Source of the DNA: Pseudevernia furfuracea
Lineage: Eukaryota; Ascomycota; Lecanoromycetes; Lecanorales; Parmeliaceae
Direction: 5' to 3'
DNA: 64,000 nucleotides
Assembly (NCBI GenBank): GCA_022315425.1
Contig: JAIUPT010000041.1
Coordinates: 1,488,001-1,552,000 of the forward strand
In this document: positions 1 to 11,430 of the stretch, piece after piece
How positions within the stretch are numbered: position 1 is the first letter of the stretch
How the letters are laid out: every line of letters starts with the position of its first letter
Notes under the pieces: generated by a model
The model's input: the letters and a program-made list of their open reading frames with translations, nothing else
Databases searched by the model: none
Told to the model about the DNA's origin: nothing
Made by a program: the position numbers and the translations under genes

Positions 1-278
1 GCCTTCTCTCGAGAACAGAAGAGTAATTATCTAGAATTGTCTTGTGCCTTAGGCGAAATGCCATATTTGGGCGGCCACAGAGTCTTTCTGGTTTCTGATT
101 TTTGTCTCTTTTCTTGGTTTTTAACCTAGAAAGAGCGACGCTGACTCCGAAACCTGCGTAAGTGGAGGAGGGAGAATGTACCGACGAAGGCGAGGAAGCT
201 GAGGGCGGAAAGACAGAGGATGAGGACTTTAGCAATTTGATACCTTGTATCAAATCAGCACTCGAAGTGTTTATCTAA
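1..278 (+). CDS. C-terminal end of an unidentified protein (5' partial)
   Basis: The window opens inside an exon read in frame 1. Exons are <1..22 and 163..278, joined over a 140-nt intron (GTAATT donor, GTAAG acceptor) in phase 1. The visible 45 residues are acidic in the middle (Glu/Asp/Gly-rich) and end in a short hydrophobic stretch before TAA at 276-278. The exon call rests on in-frame joining, coding-like composition, and an intron 3' end (GCTGACTCCGAA...GCGTAAG) that matches the introner-like family found elsewhere in the window. The function cannot be told from so short a piece. An alternative is that this is non-coding and the match is a decayed intron relic. Confidence 0.5.
23..162 (+). 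mobile_element. Introner-like intron (left-edge gene)
   Basis: A 140-nt intron with GTAATT donor and AAG acceptor. The 3' end GCTGACTCCGAA followed by CTGCGTAAG is nearly the same as the 3' ends of the introners in the X-family polymerase gene. The internal block shared by other copies is not convincing here, so this is either a diverged member or one related only at the 3' end. Confidence 0.5.
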
Positions 279-3200
279 GCCTCTCGGCGACCACAGACAA
301 AGACGATGGGGAGGTCACAGAGTGCCAGGACATTTTTATTGGGAGGCAATGAAAGCTAGACTACTGCTTGAAAGGGCAATATGTGACTTAGTCCGGATCT
401 AGTTGACAGACAAGTTAAGACATATACAGGTCAGAGAGGCCCTTCGGAAGATTTCAAAGAGCATCGGCTAAAATGTTTGCTGCTTCGGAGGGTTAAACAA
501 TCGGCAAAGCTCGTGATGAGTAGGATTGCGGGCCGACTTTGAATGGGGCAAGAGCCCGCGTGGTCAAGGGAGGTTTCGAGAATCAATGTAGGCATGCTGA
601 TGTCGGGGAAAGACATTCGACAATCCGGACAACCATCCAAAGGGATTCTACGCCAATATCAACACCACTTCAATGCAGTCTTGATCTTACCTATCTTACC
701 TATTGCCTCGAATTCTGACGCTATCTCAATTCTACCCACTTTCGTTTCAGGAGGACCTCAATCCACTGCTCGACGTGGCCGGCTAGCAGTCCGACGTCAA
801 AATTGACACAGACTAGGGCCCCGTGTTAGTATCAGGCCGAACGTGATTGCACCGTGGCATAGGGGGCTAGCTGGGCCCGCGGCGGGTATATTATAAGAGC
901 GAAAGAACATACAAGTGAGATGGGGGGCTTCACTTAGACAGCAATACATAAGGACACTGGACAACACGTTGGACGATCGCCCTTTCCCTTTAGATTTGGC
1001 CTCACCCGAAGCTCGACCGAGCTTGACTACTCGGACAATAATTCTCGAAGCAACAGGAGAGATGTCAGCTGCTGGTGTATAAGACGGAGAAAGCATGCCT
1101 TCGGTCGTCGAGGCGGGTAGTTGCGGCACAGCAAATTTCAGATCCTTGGTCATCGCCAAGCATCTCTACTTACCTCAACGACACTTCATGCTTCCCTCGA
1201 GCAAATTCTTGTCAGTCATCCCTAGGATGTAGTCTACAGCTTACGATGCCTTACGAGGATCGGCAGTATACATTACCGATCGCTCTAGCAATCCTTCGTC
1301 TGCCAAACACAAGGCGTCAATCCCCATATCTTGAAGAAGCGCGTAGATTGCACAGCATGTCGAATGCCGCATATAGTCACATCTTGTATGACATCAAAAC
1401 CATCATTTGCCGCTGTTACAATCGATATGACGATCAAGTTATACCATGATGGACCAAGACCACCAGGATATCCTGAGGGATGAGCGAAGTGCTCTGCAAG
1501 CTCTAACTTGATCAGGGAATGAGCTGGGTCACTTGCTCCACAATCAATACAAGTAATCATGCTCGGTCCAGAAAAAGTGAAATCGTTCACAGACCACTTG
1601 ACCTGCCCGAAAGCCAAATCTGTCACCATATCATTCTATCTGTCTACTAATATATGCCTCAGACTCCTTCAACTTAACCAAAAAACCCTCAAAGAGTTGT
1701 CAGTGTACTGGGTAAGAGAAGGAAAGTAGGGTCTGATAAATCATGGCTGAGGAAGATAAGGACGGAGAGGCTGCGGGATAGTAGGGCTATCATTGCTGAA
1801 ACGGGAAGCTGATGGGCTCGAGGTACAGTATTTTCAAAAACAGTCAGCTTCGCATAAATCACCTCTCTTCACTTGCCAACCTTCTCATACAAATCTTTGA
1901 GACCAGCGTCGGATTTGGTCTCATTCACTACCATGCTTTCATTATAAATGTGATAGATTCACCACAAATTCTACGATGATTCGTGAAGAGTCGTAGACTC
2001 CCAAATCACTTTCAGACCAATCCTTCGAAAGATGCCACATACCGATTATTATAGCTAACCGGGTTTTGTGACCCCCAGATCATGAGAGGCTACCAATTGA
2101 AGCAGATGATAGTCTCAGTGAAACATTTAAGGCACCGGCACACCATCAGAGAGTAGCTGACCGTCTCTGTCATGACAAGAGCAACCGCACACGATAATAG
2201 GCAGCTGGTAGTCCCTTCATAGCCATAGCGCATCTTTTCATACCGCCGACAGTCCCCCAAATTCGATCCGAGCAACAGCATATCTCTGCAGGCATCATAT
2301 TCAGGAGCCTATCTATCTACTTCATTTGACGATTTAACTCCAAGGTCTATATTGTGGGTAGGCCTCCTGACAGTTGGGCTGGCGCCCCAGTTTCTTGGCA
2401 TCAGAGACAGCCTTGCCAAGGTCAAGAATTGCTTCCGGGCTTGACCTAATACCATGGCAAAGCTCCTCACCCGTGTGCGTAATCCTGTGAAGCAATGCTA
2501 TGTCGAGTCGGAGGAAGCAGGCTCCAACCTGAAGGGTGAATGCCTGCACTAGGAACTGAGTCATCTAGAGTACCCACCTTAGGCAAGGACGAGACAGGTA
2601 CAGCGTACCCACTAGGACAATTGACTCCGATATTTACGCAGAGCTTAGGTCACTTCGAGAGGAGCATGCCTCGAATTCAATATTAGAAGCGGCGGAGTCG
2701 AGAGAAGAAGAACATCGCGTCGCATTTTTTAACGGAGAAGCCGCATATGTCGCTGCTGAGAAGCAGCTTTATGAGGCCAAGGGCAGAGTCAGGGCCTCGC
2801 AGCGCCGCCTCTCCCAAGCCCTCCCAAGCCTCGACATTGAAGGAGCCGGCGGATATCAGAGATAAGCAGGCATCAGTTAATGGTAGCGAACAACAACATG
2901 GTGTATGTTCACCGCGAAAGAGTCTACATCTCTCTCCCCGACAGTCGGCAATGCTGCTCCAGAAGATGACGGGTCTTTATTGACCAATTAGAAGGCATTT
3001 GGAAACCTATCTTGACCGTACAGATGCTTTGATTTCAGAAGTGCTTAATGGGTGAATAGAGTGACTTTACATGTAGAAGTATCATGTCAAAGCAACATTA
3101 CCTTAATGTTGAGATACCTTACCTTAGTTTTTCATTGGCGCCCTTACCCAATTTGGCTTAGCTGGCCAATATTACCTTAGGGAGCTTTACTCGTAGCAAC

Positions 3201-3600
3201 TTTCCATTCTCAACAAAGAAGATAGTCGAAGCTGTCTCTCATAGAAGCGGTCCACGATGATTTTATTCAAGCCCAATGAAGCCTGAGAGATAGTTTAAGA
3301 AAGTCCTACAACCTCCTCCATCGATGCTTGAGAGGCCATCAAGTACCTTCCTTACCTTACTCTCCCGTTTCCCAAATGAAGCAAGCTTTGTTTCCCCCCA
3401 CAATAAGAAGGGTCTGAAATATGTTGTAGTTGATAAAACTGTGTTCGTACATTGATGATAAAAAGCTGTCCGTGTATAAAAATACACAATTTGGTACATC
3501 TACGTCTCCGCGAGCCAACACTTCCCTCCCACCACTCGGCGCACCCCTAGCCATCCTACCAAGTCTCCCCCAACGAGCACCAGGTCCTGTGCCACCTAAC
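279..3600. other. Gene-poor region
   Basis: About 3.3 kb in which I see no intact gene. Short open frames on both strands lack recognisable domains and have no convincing splice connections. The only coding-like stretch is at 2569-2865, listed separately. The last part (3100-3200) has several repeats of CCTTA/ACCTTA. The 3' portion must hold the promoter of the tRNA-guanine transglycosylase gene starting at 3601. Confidence 0.5.
2569..2865 (+). pseudogene. Coding-like remnant, coiled-coil type
   Basis: An open frame of about 99 codons without an in-frame ATG near its 5' end, stopping at TAA 2863-2865. The downstream two thirds is rich in Glu, Ala, Arg and Gln with heptad-like spacing, as in a short coiled coil. 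A possible intron (GTGAAT at 2536 to CAG at 2641) ends in CAATTGACTCCGA, close to the introner 3' motif, so the real exon may begin at 2642. No upstream exon could be fixed. This is most likely the decayed 3' part of a gene, or a small unrecognised gene. Confidence 0.25.
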
Positions 3601-5256
3601 ATGTCCACATCATCCAAATCTTCCGCGCTCGAATTTGAAATTATCGCCAAATGCTCCGTCAGTCAAGCATCTCTTCCATTCAACATTTTCCTTTGCAAAA
3701 AAAAACTTTGCCAGGTCTATCATTCAAACGCTGACCATTTCTGTTGGATTGAAAGACTACCAAAGCCCGCGCTTCAATACTGACGCTCCCTCATGGCCCC
3801 GTATTGCTCCCTATGTTCATGCCAGTTGCAACCCAAGCGTCGCTCAAGGGTCTTACACCCAAACAACTGGCTCGGACCGGGTGTAATCTCTGTCTTAACA
3901 ATACCTACCATCTGGGGCTCAAACCCGGACAGGGGACACTGGAAAAGATCGGAGGAGCACATGTCCTGCAAGGATGGAGTGGCAACATTCTAACGGATAG
4001 CGGTGGGTGAGTTTTTATGTGGAATTCATACTTTGAAAAACTAAGATTTCTCGTTTCATAGACGGACCGCGCTTTCTGACTTAATCAATTTCCTGATAGG
4101 TTCCAGATGGTGAGCCTACTGAAGCTCGCCAAAGTCACCGAAGAGGGTGTACGCTTTCTGAGTCCGCACGATGGAACCCCAATGTAAGCACTGTATCAGA
4201 GTCTTTTATACTGCCCCTTGATTGACGGCCAAAAGGTTACTGACCCCCGAACATTCAATCTCCCTACAGAACACCATAGGCTCAGACATCATAATGCAAC
4301 TCGACGACGTCATAGCGACCACATCTCCAGACGCCGAGAGGATGAGAGAAGCAATGGAGCGATCTATCAGATGGTTAGACCGCTGTATAGCCGCTCACAA
4401 GAAGCCCGAGACGCAAAATCTATTTTGCATCATTCAAGGGGGTTTAGATCTAGAGATGAGGAGAATCTGTTGTGAGGAGATGGCAAGGAGGGATACGCCT
4501 GGTGTAGCTATAGGTGGACTATCCGGTGGAGAGGACAAAGTTTCTTATTGTCAGGTGTACGTCTGATCGAATGCACCGTATTAGAAACGAGCTGATGGTG
4601 CAAACTCAGTGTAAATGGCTGCACAAATTGGCTCCCTCAGAATAAGCCTCGCTACGTAATGGGCGTCGGCTACCCTGAAGACCTCCTCATCTCCGTCGCC
4701 CTCGGAGCGGACATGTTCGACTGTGTCTGGCCTACAAGAACTGCCGTACGTAATTTTCCCAGTCCAGCAGTCCTCAATCTACTAATGATGAGCTCTACCA
4801 GCGCTTCGGCAACGCCATAGTTCCAACCGGAACCCTAAATCTCCGCCACGCATCTTTTGCCAACGACTTCGCCACCATAGAAGCGGACTGCACGTGCCCA
4901 TGCTGCCGGTCAGAAGACGAGGGCGGTCTCGGCGTCACACGTGCTTACATTCATCATGTTGCTGGAAAAGAGACCGCAGGTGCTCATTTGTACGTGCTAC
5001 CTACCTCCTTAACCGCGTTTTCCTCATTCAAAATCGCACATGAACCGCCAGCTGACCTTGTTTGCGTAGACTCACTATGCACAATGTGCATTACTTGCTC
5101 TCTTTGATGGGTAAAGTTCGAGCAGCTATCATCGAGGACCGATATCCGGAATTTTTGTATGCTTACTTCAGCAAGGTATATGGAGGCGACATGACGAGAG
5201 TGCCAACGTGGGCAGTGACGGCGTTGAGGGAGGTTGGCGTCGATCTTCTCACATGA
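3601..5256 (+). CDS. QTRT1: Queuine tRNA-ribosyltransferase catalytic subunit (tRNA-guanine transglycosylase)
   Basis: Exchanges guanine-34 of GUN-anticodon tRNAs for queuine. Seven exons join in frame: 3601-3657, 3756-4006, 4100-4183, 4236-4556, 4610-4745, 4802-4989, 5070-5256, giving 407 aa, the usual family length. Visible TGT motifs are DSGGFQ around residue 100 (substrate Asp), CIIQGG, GGLSGGE, VGYPED and [10 protein letters not shown], in which Asp275 is the expected nucleophile. The zinc site follows as C313-x-C315-x2-C318 and His350 in an MHN context. Introns are 52-98 nt with CTGAC or CTAAT branch points and do not belong to the introner family. In eukaryotes the enzyme works as a heterodimer with QTRT2, which is not in this window. 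The start is chosen because the short N-terminal exon joins in phase to the conserved core. Confidence 0.93.
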
Positions 5257-5666
5257 TGATGATTAGGTAGCATGTTCAGATAGATCTGGCCGATAGAATT
5301 ACTCGAAAGCATGAATCGACGGTAGAGTACTGGTGGTTCGAGGCGGAAATTGCTTCATGAAATCACATCACATGCTGGAAAGACAAAATTGGTCCCTGCC
5401 CAAGCATATTCTACAATCAAGAGACCCACCAATTACAACCTATGAGCAATCAATTTTCGGGGTATCTTGCACCGTCCCTTCTGCATACTCACACCCAAAG
5501 AGGATACAATTTCTCGGAACACGTGTCCTTCCCTAGATTCACAGCGAATGAAAATGCAATCTCCCCAACCATGTACCCTTTCTCATGCCCTGAGTTGTCT
5601 CAACTCTAGGCTGCGATATCCCATGCAATTTTTACTTCCGCTTGTCTACCCATCATCCTTTGTCGT

Positions 5667-6239
5667 TTACCACCCCACAACCCTGCCCTGCCCTACAGAA
5701 CCCATGACGCCATTTCCCCGCCCCAGCAATTTCTGGAGAGCGGCCTCTGCCGCATCTTCCTTTGCAGTGTTCACATACTGCCCATCGTACCAGTAGCGAG
5801 CCGGGATCGTGAGCCCAGAGACGGTGATGTGGCAGGACCAGGCGGTACGCTTGCCTCGACGGTCGGAGAAGACTTTGTATTCTGGGGACGAGAGGTGGCG
5901 CTGAGAGCAGTGGGCTAGACAGTGATGTTAGAAGCGGATCTTTCTCTAGTCTCGAGGGAGAGTCAGTTGGGAGAATGGAAGGGAAGGGATGTAATGCTAG
6001 GGCTCAAGGGACCAAATGCTCTCAGGGGGAGCTCTCATTGGTCCGTGGGATTTAATAGAAAAAGGCAATGGGGTCTGCAGACCTTGAAGTCTATCTTGCC
6101 AGGTCGAAGAGCGTTGAGCAACGCCCGAGCTGGTGGATCCAGTTGAGGATGACACAGTTGACATCATCGGTCGATCGTATAGCGTAGACGCTGAGGATGG
6201 CTTTTCTCTGATGAGTGAAGGCGAGTAGTATTGGTACAT
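5667..6239 (-). CDS. Small double-stranded RNA-binding-domain-like protein
   Basis: Two exons on the minus strand, 6083-6239 and 5667-5914, joined over a 168-nt intron (GTCTGC donor, CTGTCTAG acceptor), give 134 aa. The N-terminal half is Ser/Tyr/Pro-rich and probably disordered; it contains a TWQDRLQ motif just before the splice. Exon 2 reads like a degenerate DRBM fold: a charged DRRGKRTAW strand, then ARYWYDGQYVNTAKEDAAE, and a final helix AALQKLL, where the AKEDAAE...AL pattern is the typical C-terminal helix. Similar one-domain proteins are widespread and uncharacterised in filamentous ascomycetes. RNA binding is inferred from the pattern only. The rather weak donor is the least certain part of the model. 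Confidence 0.72.
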
Positions 6240-7753
6240 TGGAGTTAGAATTTATTGATGCCCTGACGAAAGGGCTGGGAGAGTGGGATGAAGGGATAAA
6301 GGTAGGTAGTCAAGCAGCTTTTCTGGAATTTGGACTGAGAAAGAGCAGTATATCAAAGGTCGAGCAATTGAATAAACTGAATCAGGGGCGGTGGGGCTCT
6401 CTTAAGTCTTGCAAGAAGGAAAGGGTAGATGAGCAGGGGTTCTGGTACAGAGTTACAGATGGAAAAACAACTTGATGAGAGAATCGATGGGAACCACAAC
6501 GCAAGATGAGGGAGAGACATGGAAGGCAGGCAACCGTGAGGCAATGGTCTAAATGAGAAGAGGACTAGGTAAGAAGCATATGCATGTTTATTTACTAAAG
6601 TCTTGAGACATCCGTGATTCGAAGCCCTCTGGATTTGGGCGGTATCCTGGCTCTTCTGTCAACCACACGGGTCAATCAGGCACGGAACCATCCGTTCGGA
6701 TCTTTCCACGCGCCAAATGAGGTGGATGTGAAACCCAAGAGATGTGCTGGCAACAGTGGTAACATGTTTCCGGAAATATAGAGGAGGAAAGAACGAGGCG
6801 GATGGCATTTGTGGGACCTGGGACCAGGTGCTTGGGCCGAAAAGGGTAAAGACGGCCGTTGCAAAGTAAGAAAGAGGTAACTAACGGACAGGTGCATAAG
6901 TCGAATCCATCTGGTGCTATGATTCGTAGATGAAAGGGATAGCTCGAGAAGTTGGGCGTAGGTTTGAGTAATGTTCATAAGACATGGCGGCTCTTAATTG
7001 AACACCGGACCCTTGGTGCCCTAGATTTGCAAGAACATACGCTTTCCCCGTAGAATGCTGACATCTGCAGAATGACGCTATACCTATCAGATGGATTGAA
7101 GATGACATTATCTCCGCTGATTGTCGGTGTGGAGTTGTATAAAGATGATAAGTCGCTGGGGGGAAGATGGGGGGGGGGGGGAGGAAGAGGCCACTGCTCC
7201 CTCGGTAGTAATTAAGGCAGCCGCGCAGTAAACTTCGTTTTCTAACCGTGTGGCTGCTTGCCAAATGGGTCTAGGAACGGGTCTAGACGTAGCTCAGCTG
7301 GAAGCTTATGATGTCTCCCATGGATAAACGTTTGAGGCTCTTACGAGCTGGCTCGGGCTTCGTTGGGCTGCAACGACTCGCGTATGATGAGATCACTGAA
7401 CCACTTCTACGACAATATGCTCGATGCCATCCGTTTGCTAGAATCTGATACGCAAGGTAATTCTTTAACCTCATAATCAGCGTAACGGTACGTTTGCTGC
7501 CTACGCTTAGACCGGGAACGTCAATAAGATGCAATTTAGAGCCGAGCCGGTTCATCTGAGTACAGACAATCTCCAGCTGAAATAGATCGTAACATCAACT
7601 GCAATGGCCCAATGAAACCTTCCACTAGGGCTTAGTCTACAGGGTATAGTAATACATTTCATAAATGGTGTGAGTAAAAGAGATTGCAAATGGATCCTAG
7701 CACTGATGCCACCGAGACAAGATCGGAGACCAGACATCAGCCCGTGAACCGAA
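6240..7753. other. Intergenic region, no gene recognised
   Basis: About 1.5 kb between two minus-strand genes. Short open frames on both strands (for example 7283-7555 minus) show no family features. A G-run lies near 7169-7180. The region should contain the promoter of the dsRBD-like gene and the terminator of the gene at 7754-9214. Confidence 0.45.
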
Positions 7754-9214
7754 TCAGTATGTGATCTGTCGTAAGGGAGTAGGACGTCGGGCATTGCTAT
7801 TCTCCTTACGGTTGAATACTTCATCCATCAGACGCTTGGGTCCCACATATTCCATATTCAATCTGAGTGGGGAATGCATTGGGACAGTCATTTGCATACG
7901 GCTCTTTTGATGCCACCGACGTTTAATGCAGTCGTCCACCAGGGCAACGAGACCGGACGCCATCACCACACTGGACAGTATCAGTACCATGCCTCCATTC
8001 TGGAAAGTGATCTCTACTCACTCGGCGAGATCTGTCGATCTGTCAAGCACGGAATCCTCGAGAAACATACTACATGGTGGCACCCACCCTCCTTTGGCAG
8101 TCTCTTCCCGTTGCTCTGACTCATTCAAGGGGACCTGTACAATGTGTGCCAAGGGGGCTGAGGTCTTCGTGTTGACAAGATGGTACGACACTTCTTCGGA
8201 ATGGTGTGATCTGACGACAGCTCGCTTCCAGGCATATCTTGTCCCCCAATACTCAATCTCATATCGTTTGCACGTCTTAGTTCCTCGACGTTTGACCTCG
8301 AGATGTGCGTAATTCGAGAACTCAAGCCGCGTGGTATTGGTTGGTATAGGAACACTACTCGAGGGTCTTGGTGACTGGCTAGCTATGTCCCCCTCTATGA
8401 CGTCTCCATGCAAGGAGCCATAGCCAGAGTCATGTCTCTCCAGGCCCATCGCTGTAGATGTCTTGCTCTCAGATCTTGACCGCAAGCTTGTGAAAGCGTG
8501 GCTCATCGACCGTTGGAGTCCGGGCCTCCGTATGACAGATGGCTTGGTGTATTTCCTACCTGAATGACACACCTCTCGCCCAGAATCTCTGGAATATCTC
8601 CGGAGAGAAAATTCTCGACGCTTCAAGTCATGCATGCGCAGGTGGAAGAGTTGTAGGTTGATATTTCCTCCGTCCAGTGTCCGAGCCTCGGTGTCGATGC
8701 GCAAATTCATGTTGCCGTCCATCGTGGTATCATCATGTCTAATGGAGAGCATTTGCGTGGATGGGAAGTACTCGGCAAATTCCTCGGGCGAAGATGTAAG
8801 AGCTGTAGGGGGTTGAGTTTCCGATGAGTATCCCGAGATATCCGGTACCTCAAAGGTTGGCAGGTCATCGCTTAGGTCATCGATTGATGAAGTGGTAGAT
8901 GCGTAGGTCTCTGCGGAAATTCTAGGTTCGGGGTAGTCAAGATGCGAAAATTGCGCTTGGTCCCAGCTATCTTGGTCATGAGGGTTGCCAAGTGTCTTGT
9001 ACTGTTGTATGGCTGGTCGTTCGCTGTGCACGGTTGGTGCAGTGCTCAGGGAGTTGTTCGAGCTATCGCTGTAGTTGGATCTTGAACTGCTATTGCTGTA
9101 TATCGACTGTGTCTGTGATATTCGGGACGGCATGATGGAATTGCTTGTGAGTAATTTATTGAAAAGGCCTCGAGATAGGTTCTTCGGTCGGAAAGGAAAG
9201 GCGGTGGCCGACAC
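7754..9214 (-). CDS. Fungal protein of unknown function with conserved C-terminal region
   Basis: Two exons, 8022-9214 and 7754-7970, are separated by a 51-nt intron (GTGAGT donor, CTGAT branch, CCAG acceptor) and give 469 aa. The first 300 residues are low-complexity and Ser-rich with scattered Arg-Ser motifs, probably disordered and phosphorylated. The last roughly 150 residues are compact. They contain a segment RYEIEYWGTRYAWKR, a GGWVPPCSMF motif, and a hydrophobic helix VVMASGLVALVDDCI followed by a basic KRRW. The exon join restores the run DLADVVMASGL, which supports the splice. I recall comparable proteins across filamentous ascomycetes but no assigned function. The start could instead be the internal Met at residue 28. 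Confidence 0.75.
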
Positions 9215-10605
9215 GCAGAAGTCTATAGCTCGAGTAGTTCATCGGCTATGAAAATGCATAAAGATTCATATCAAGGAAGTTCGAAGGCCAATCTCCAGTT
9301 GATATGTCGGGATGAAAGGGTGTGTCAAAGTTTCTACATAATAGAACAGCATGGGGATGGGGGTTGATGATGCCTGATGGCTTGACAGCAATGGTGCAGT
9401 AAACTAATGTAGTCTCTCGGGGCGGCCAATTTAGCCCGCAGGAACTAGGATTTTTTACTTAAGTATCATTTTTTTCTCCTCCGAGGCTCTCATGTTCCCA
9501 ATTAAATTCCAAGGCGCGCCTCCATCAGCGAGTCATCCCACTATAATCATCCATTAATATTCCATCTTCAAGTGTCGCATATAAATTTGGCCCATGTTGC
9601 ATTTCTCCACCTAAACGAAAAGAACCTTGGCCCCCACGCCTCGTCCAGTCGGGCACTTTTCTTTTTCTTCACGGCTTTCCCGCTTTCACATCTGTAGACA
9701 TCACTCCCCCCGCCCCTTTGGATTGATATGCAATTCTTCCTTCGGACATCTTAGATAATTATAAAGTAAGTCTGGAAGGTGACAACATTCACAAAGGGTG
9801 GATACCATCGGCACGGTTCCAACGAAAAGTTGCCCCGAGGCTCCTATTCGATCCGCACCCTCAAATTCTAGCGGCATGCATTCAACGGCTTTGGCTTACG
9901 CAAGTACCTTACACACACTCGCATAAGCGCTATGAGATGATGGTACATGCATCATCGTGCAGCATGGCATCGATCCTGCATGGTCTCGCATGCATATTAC
10001 CACGGTTCGGTGTCGTACGACGAGGTTTCTCTCCCCCATTGGAGGACCCCCAAATCAGCCCGCAGCATTCGACGAATTTTGTCAACTGACTGCACTCGGG
10101 GTTTACCCCATTGGCCAACAACTCTTCCTGGATCCGAGACATCACACATGCCAATGCACCAACGGCCTCGTTGCTTCCAATGCTTGAGACATACTATGGG
10201 AAACCGTCCTGTACAAATCTGTAGGAAAGCAGGTCCTACGCCAGGAGTCGTTCCATACCTACGCCAAGTGGCTGCCTCATCATTGCCTCGTTAGGTACTT
10301 CAACGGTCTCAGGGCTGATTGTCGAAGGATGCAAAGGTGAGGCTGTAGAATGCTTTGAAATCCTTAGGCAGTGAAGAGAAGCTGCGCCCTGGCCATTCCT
10401 TCCACCACCGCGACTTCGCCCCCGCAAACGTGCAATACTTTCTATGGCCTTCTTTAGCCTTTCTAACAAAAGATGGTGACTCTCCCAGAAGCTTTCTACG
10501 GAATGAACCGCTGCCAAGAGCCTGCAAGTTATTGATAGACAACACCTGATGTAATCTAAGACTGATTCACGATTGACAATAAAACACGAATTCAGAATTA
10601 TCCTG

Positions 10606-10856
10606 CTAACGACCTTCGTTCCTCCCGAATATCTCTACGACGAGTTCTAAGGGATCCTCTTGCCGGTCTATCTCTTCCTCCTCAGCGTAAATTTCCGGCA
10701 AAACCGATGTCTGAGGACTGATAGGCACGAATGGGTTTGGCGTGAACGAGTCAGGTGCCGCAGGACAAAGAGACGCTGGAATTCGACGTCGTGGGAGACT
10801 TGGTCGAGGTGCGTCGAATGCTGAGACGGAAAAGTTGGCTCGCGCAGACTACTGCT
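10606..10856 (-). pseudogene. Orphan 3' coding fragment
   Basis: An open minus-strand frame of about 80 codons without a start codon, ending in TAG at 10606-10608. It begins just after an in-frame TAG that could be an intron acceptor. The composition is protein-like: a Pro/Ser-rich part followed by an acidic segment (AEEEEIDRQEDPLELVVEIF). No upstream exon joins to it convincingly. It may be the last exon of a degraded gene, and no function can be given. Confidence 0.25.
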
Positions 10857-10979
10857 GTGGTCTACTAGGCCCGACATTGCTGCACGACGAATATAAATAC
10901 TCGCAGCTGAATATCTATCATTGGTTTTCAAGTTACTTTAAAATCCGAGCTTCAGTGCTTGAGCCCTTTACATCGATTT

Positions 10980-11430
10980 GAAAGCAAAACTTTTTCCGCT
11001 CAAACATCTCATGCATTCCCCCGAGCCCGAGGTTCCTACTTCGTAGCAAAGATAGTCCCATCCACGCAAATTGTTCCACAGGCCCAAAGTAAATCAACCC
11101 CCCTGGTCACACTCAAAAAAGGTGGTTCCGCTATAATCGCAGAACAGCTGCCCGTCAGGCGAACAGTCACCGTAGTTGTCGGCACGAATCTTGTTCTACG
11201 ATTCGTCGCAGTATGTGACATTGGCGACGGGACCGAAGAAGACCTCTTGGTTGCCGTTTGGCCCGGGCGTGCAAAGGGAGAAAGTGTCGTAGCTGTTGCA
11301 GTATATAGCGTTTGCCGCGCAAGTGTAAATCTACCTCTTGAGTAGGTCCCCATTGCAGGATTGGTCTGGCGCTGGTACAGCGGACAGGACGGCGTCAGAG
11401 ACCAAGCATCCAATCAACGAGAAATGTGTT
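10980..11430 (-). pseudogene. Remnant of a small cysteine-rich secreted protein gene
   Basis: Reading the minus strand across frames recovers pieces of a Cys-rich extracellular module. In order these are a hydrophobic segment with a VPAPDQSC cleavage-like end, then YTCAANAIYCNSYDTFSLC, then FFGPVANVTYC, then CSPDGQLFCDYSGTTFFEC followed by QGG, and CGTICVDGTIF. Stops interrupt it (TAG near 11329 and 11198), and a frame change lies between QGG and CGTICVDG. The repeated C...G...FC...GTTFF.C spacing resembles the chitin-binding-like repeats seen in many fungal secreted proteins. Two short introns could explain part of the damage, but I could not build a continuous model, so decay is the simpler reading. 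Confidence 0.45.

Noticed and set aside
7271..7345. TAGCTCAGCTGG at about 7281, a perfect tRNA A-box
   Set aside because: No B-box (GGTTCRANNCC) follows at the right distance, and no acceptor stem pairs around it.
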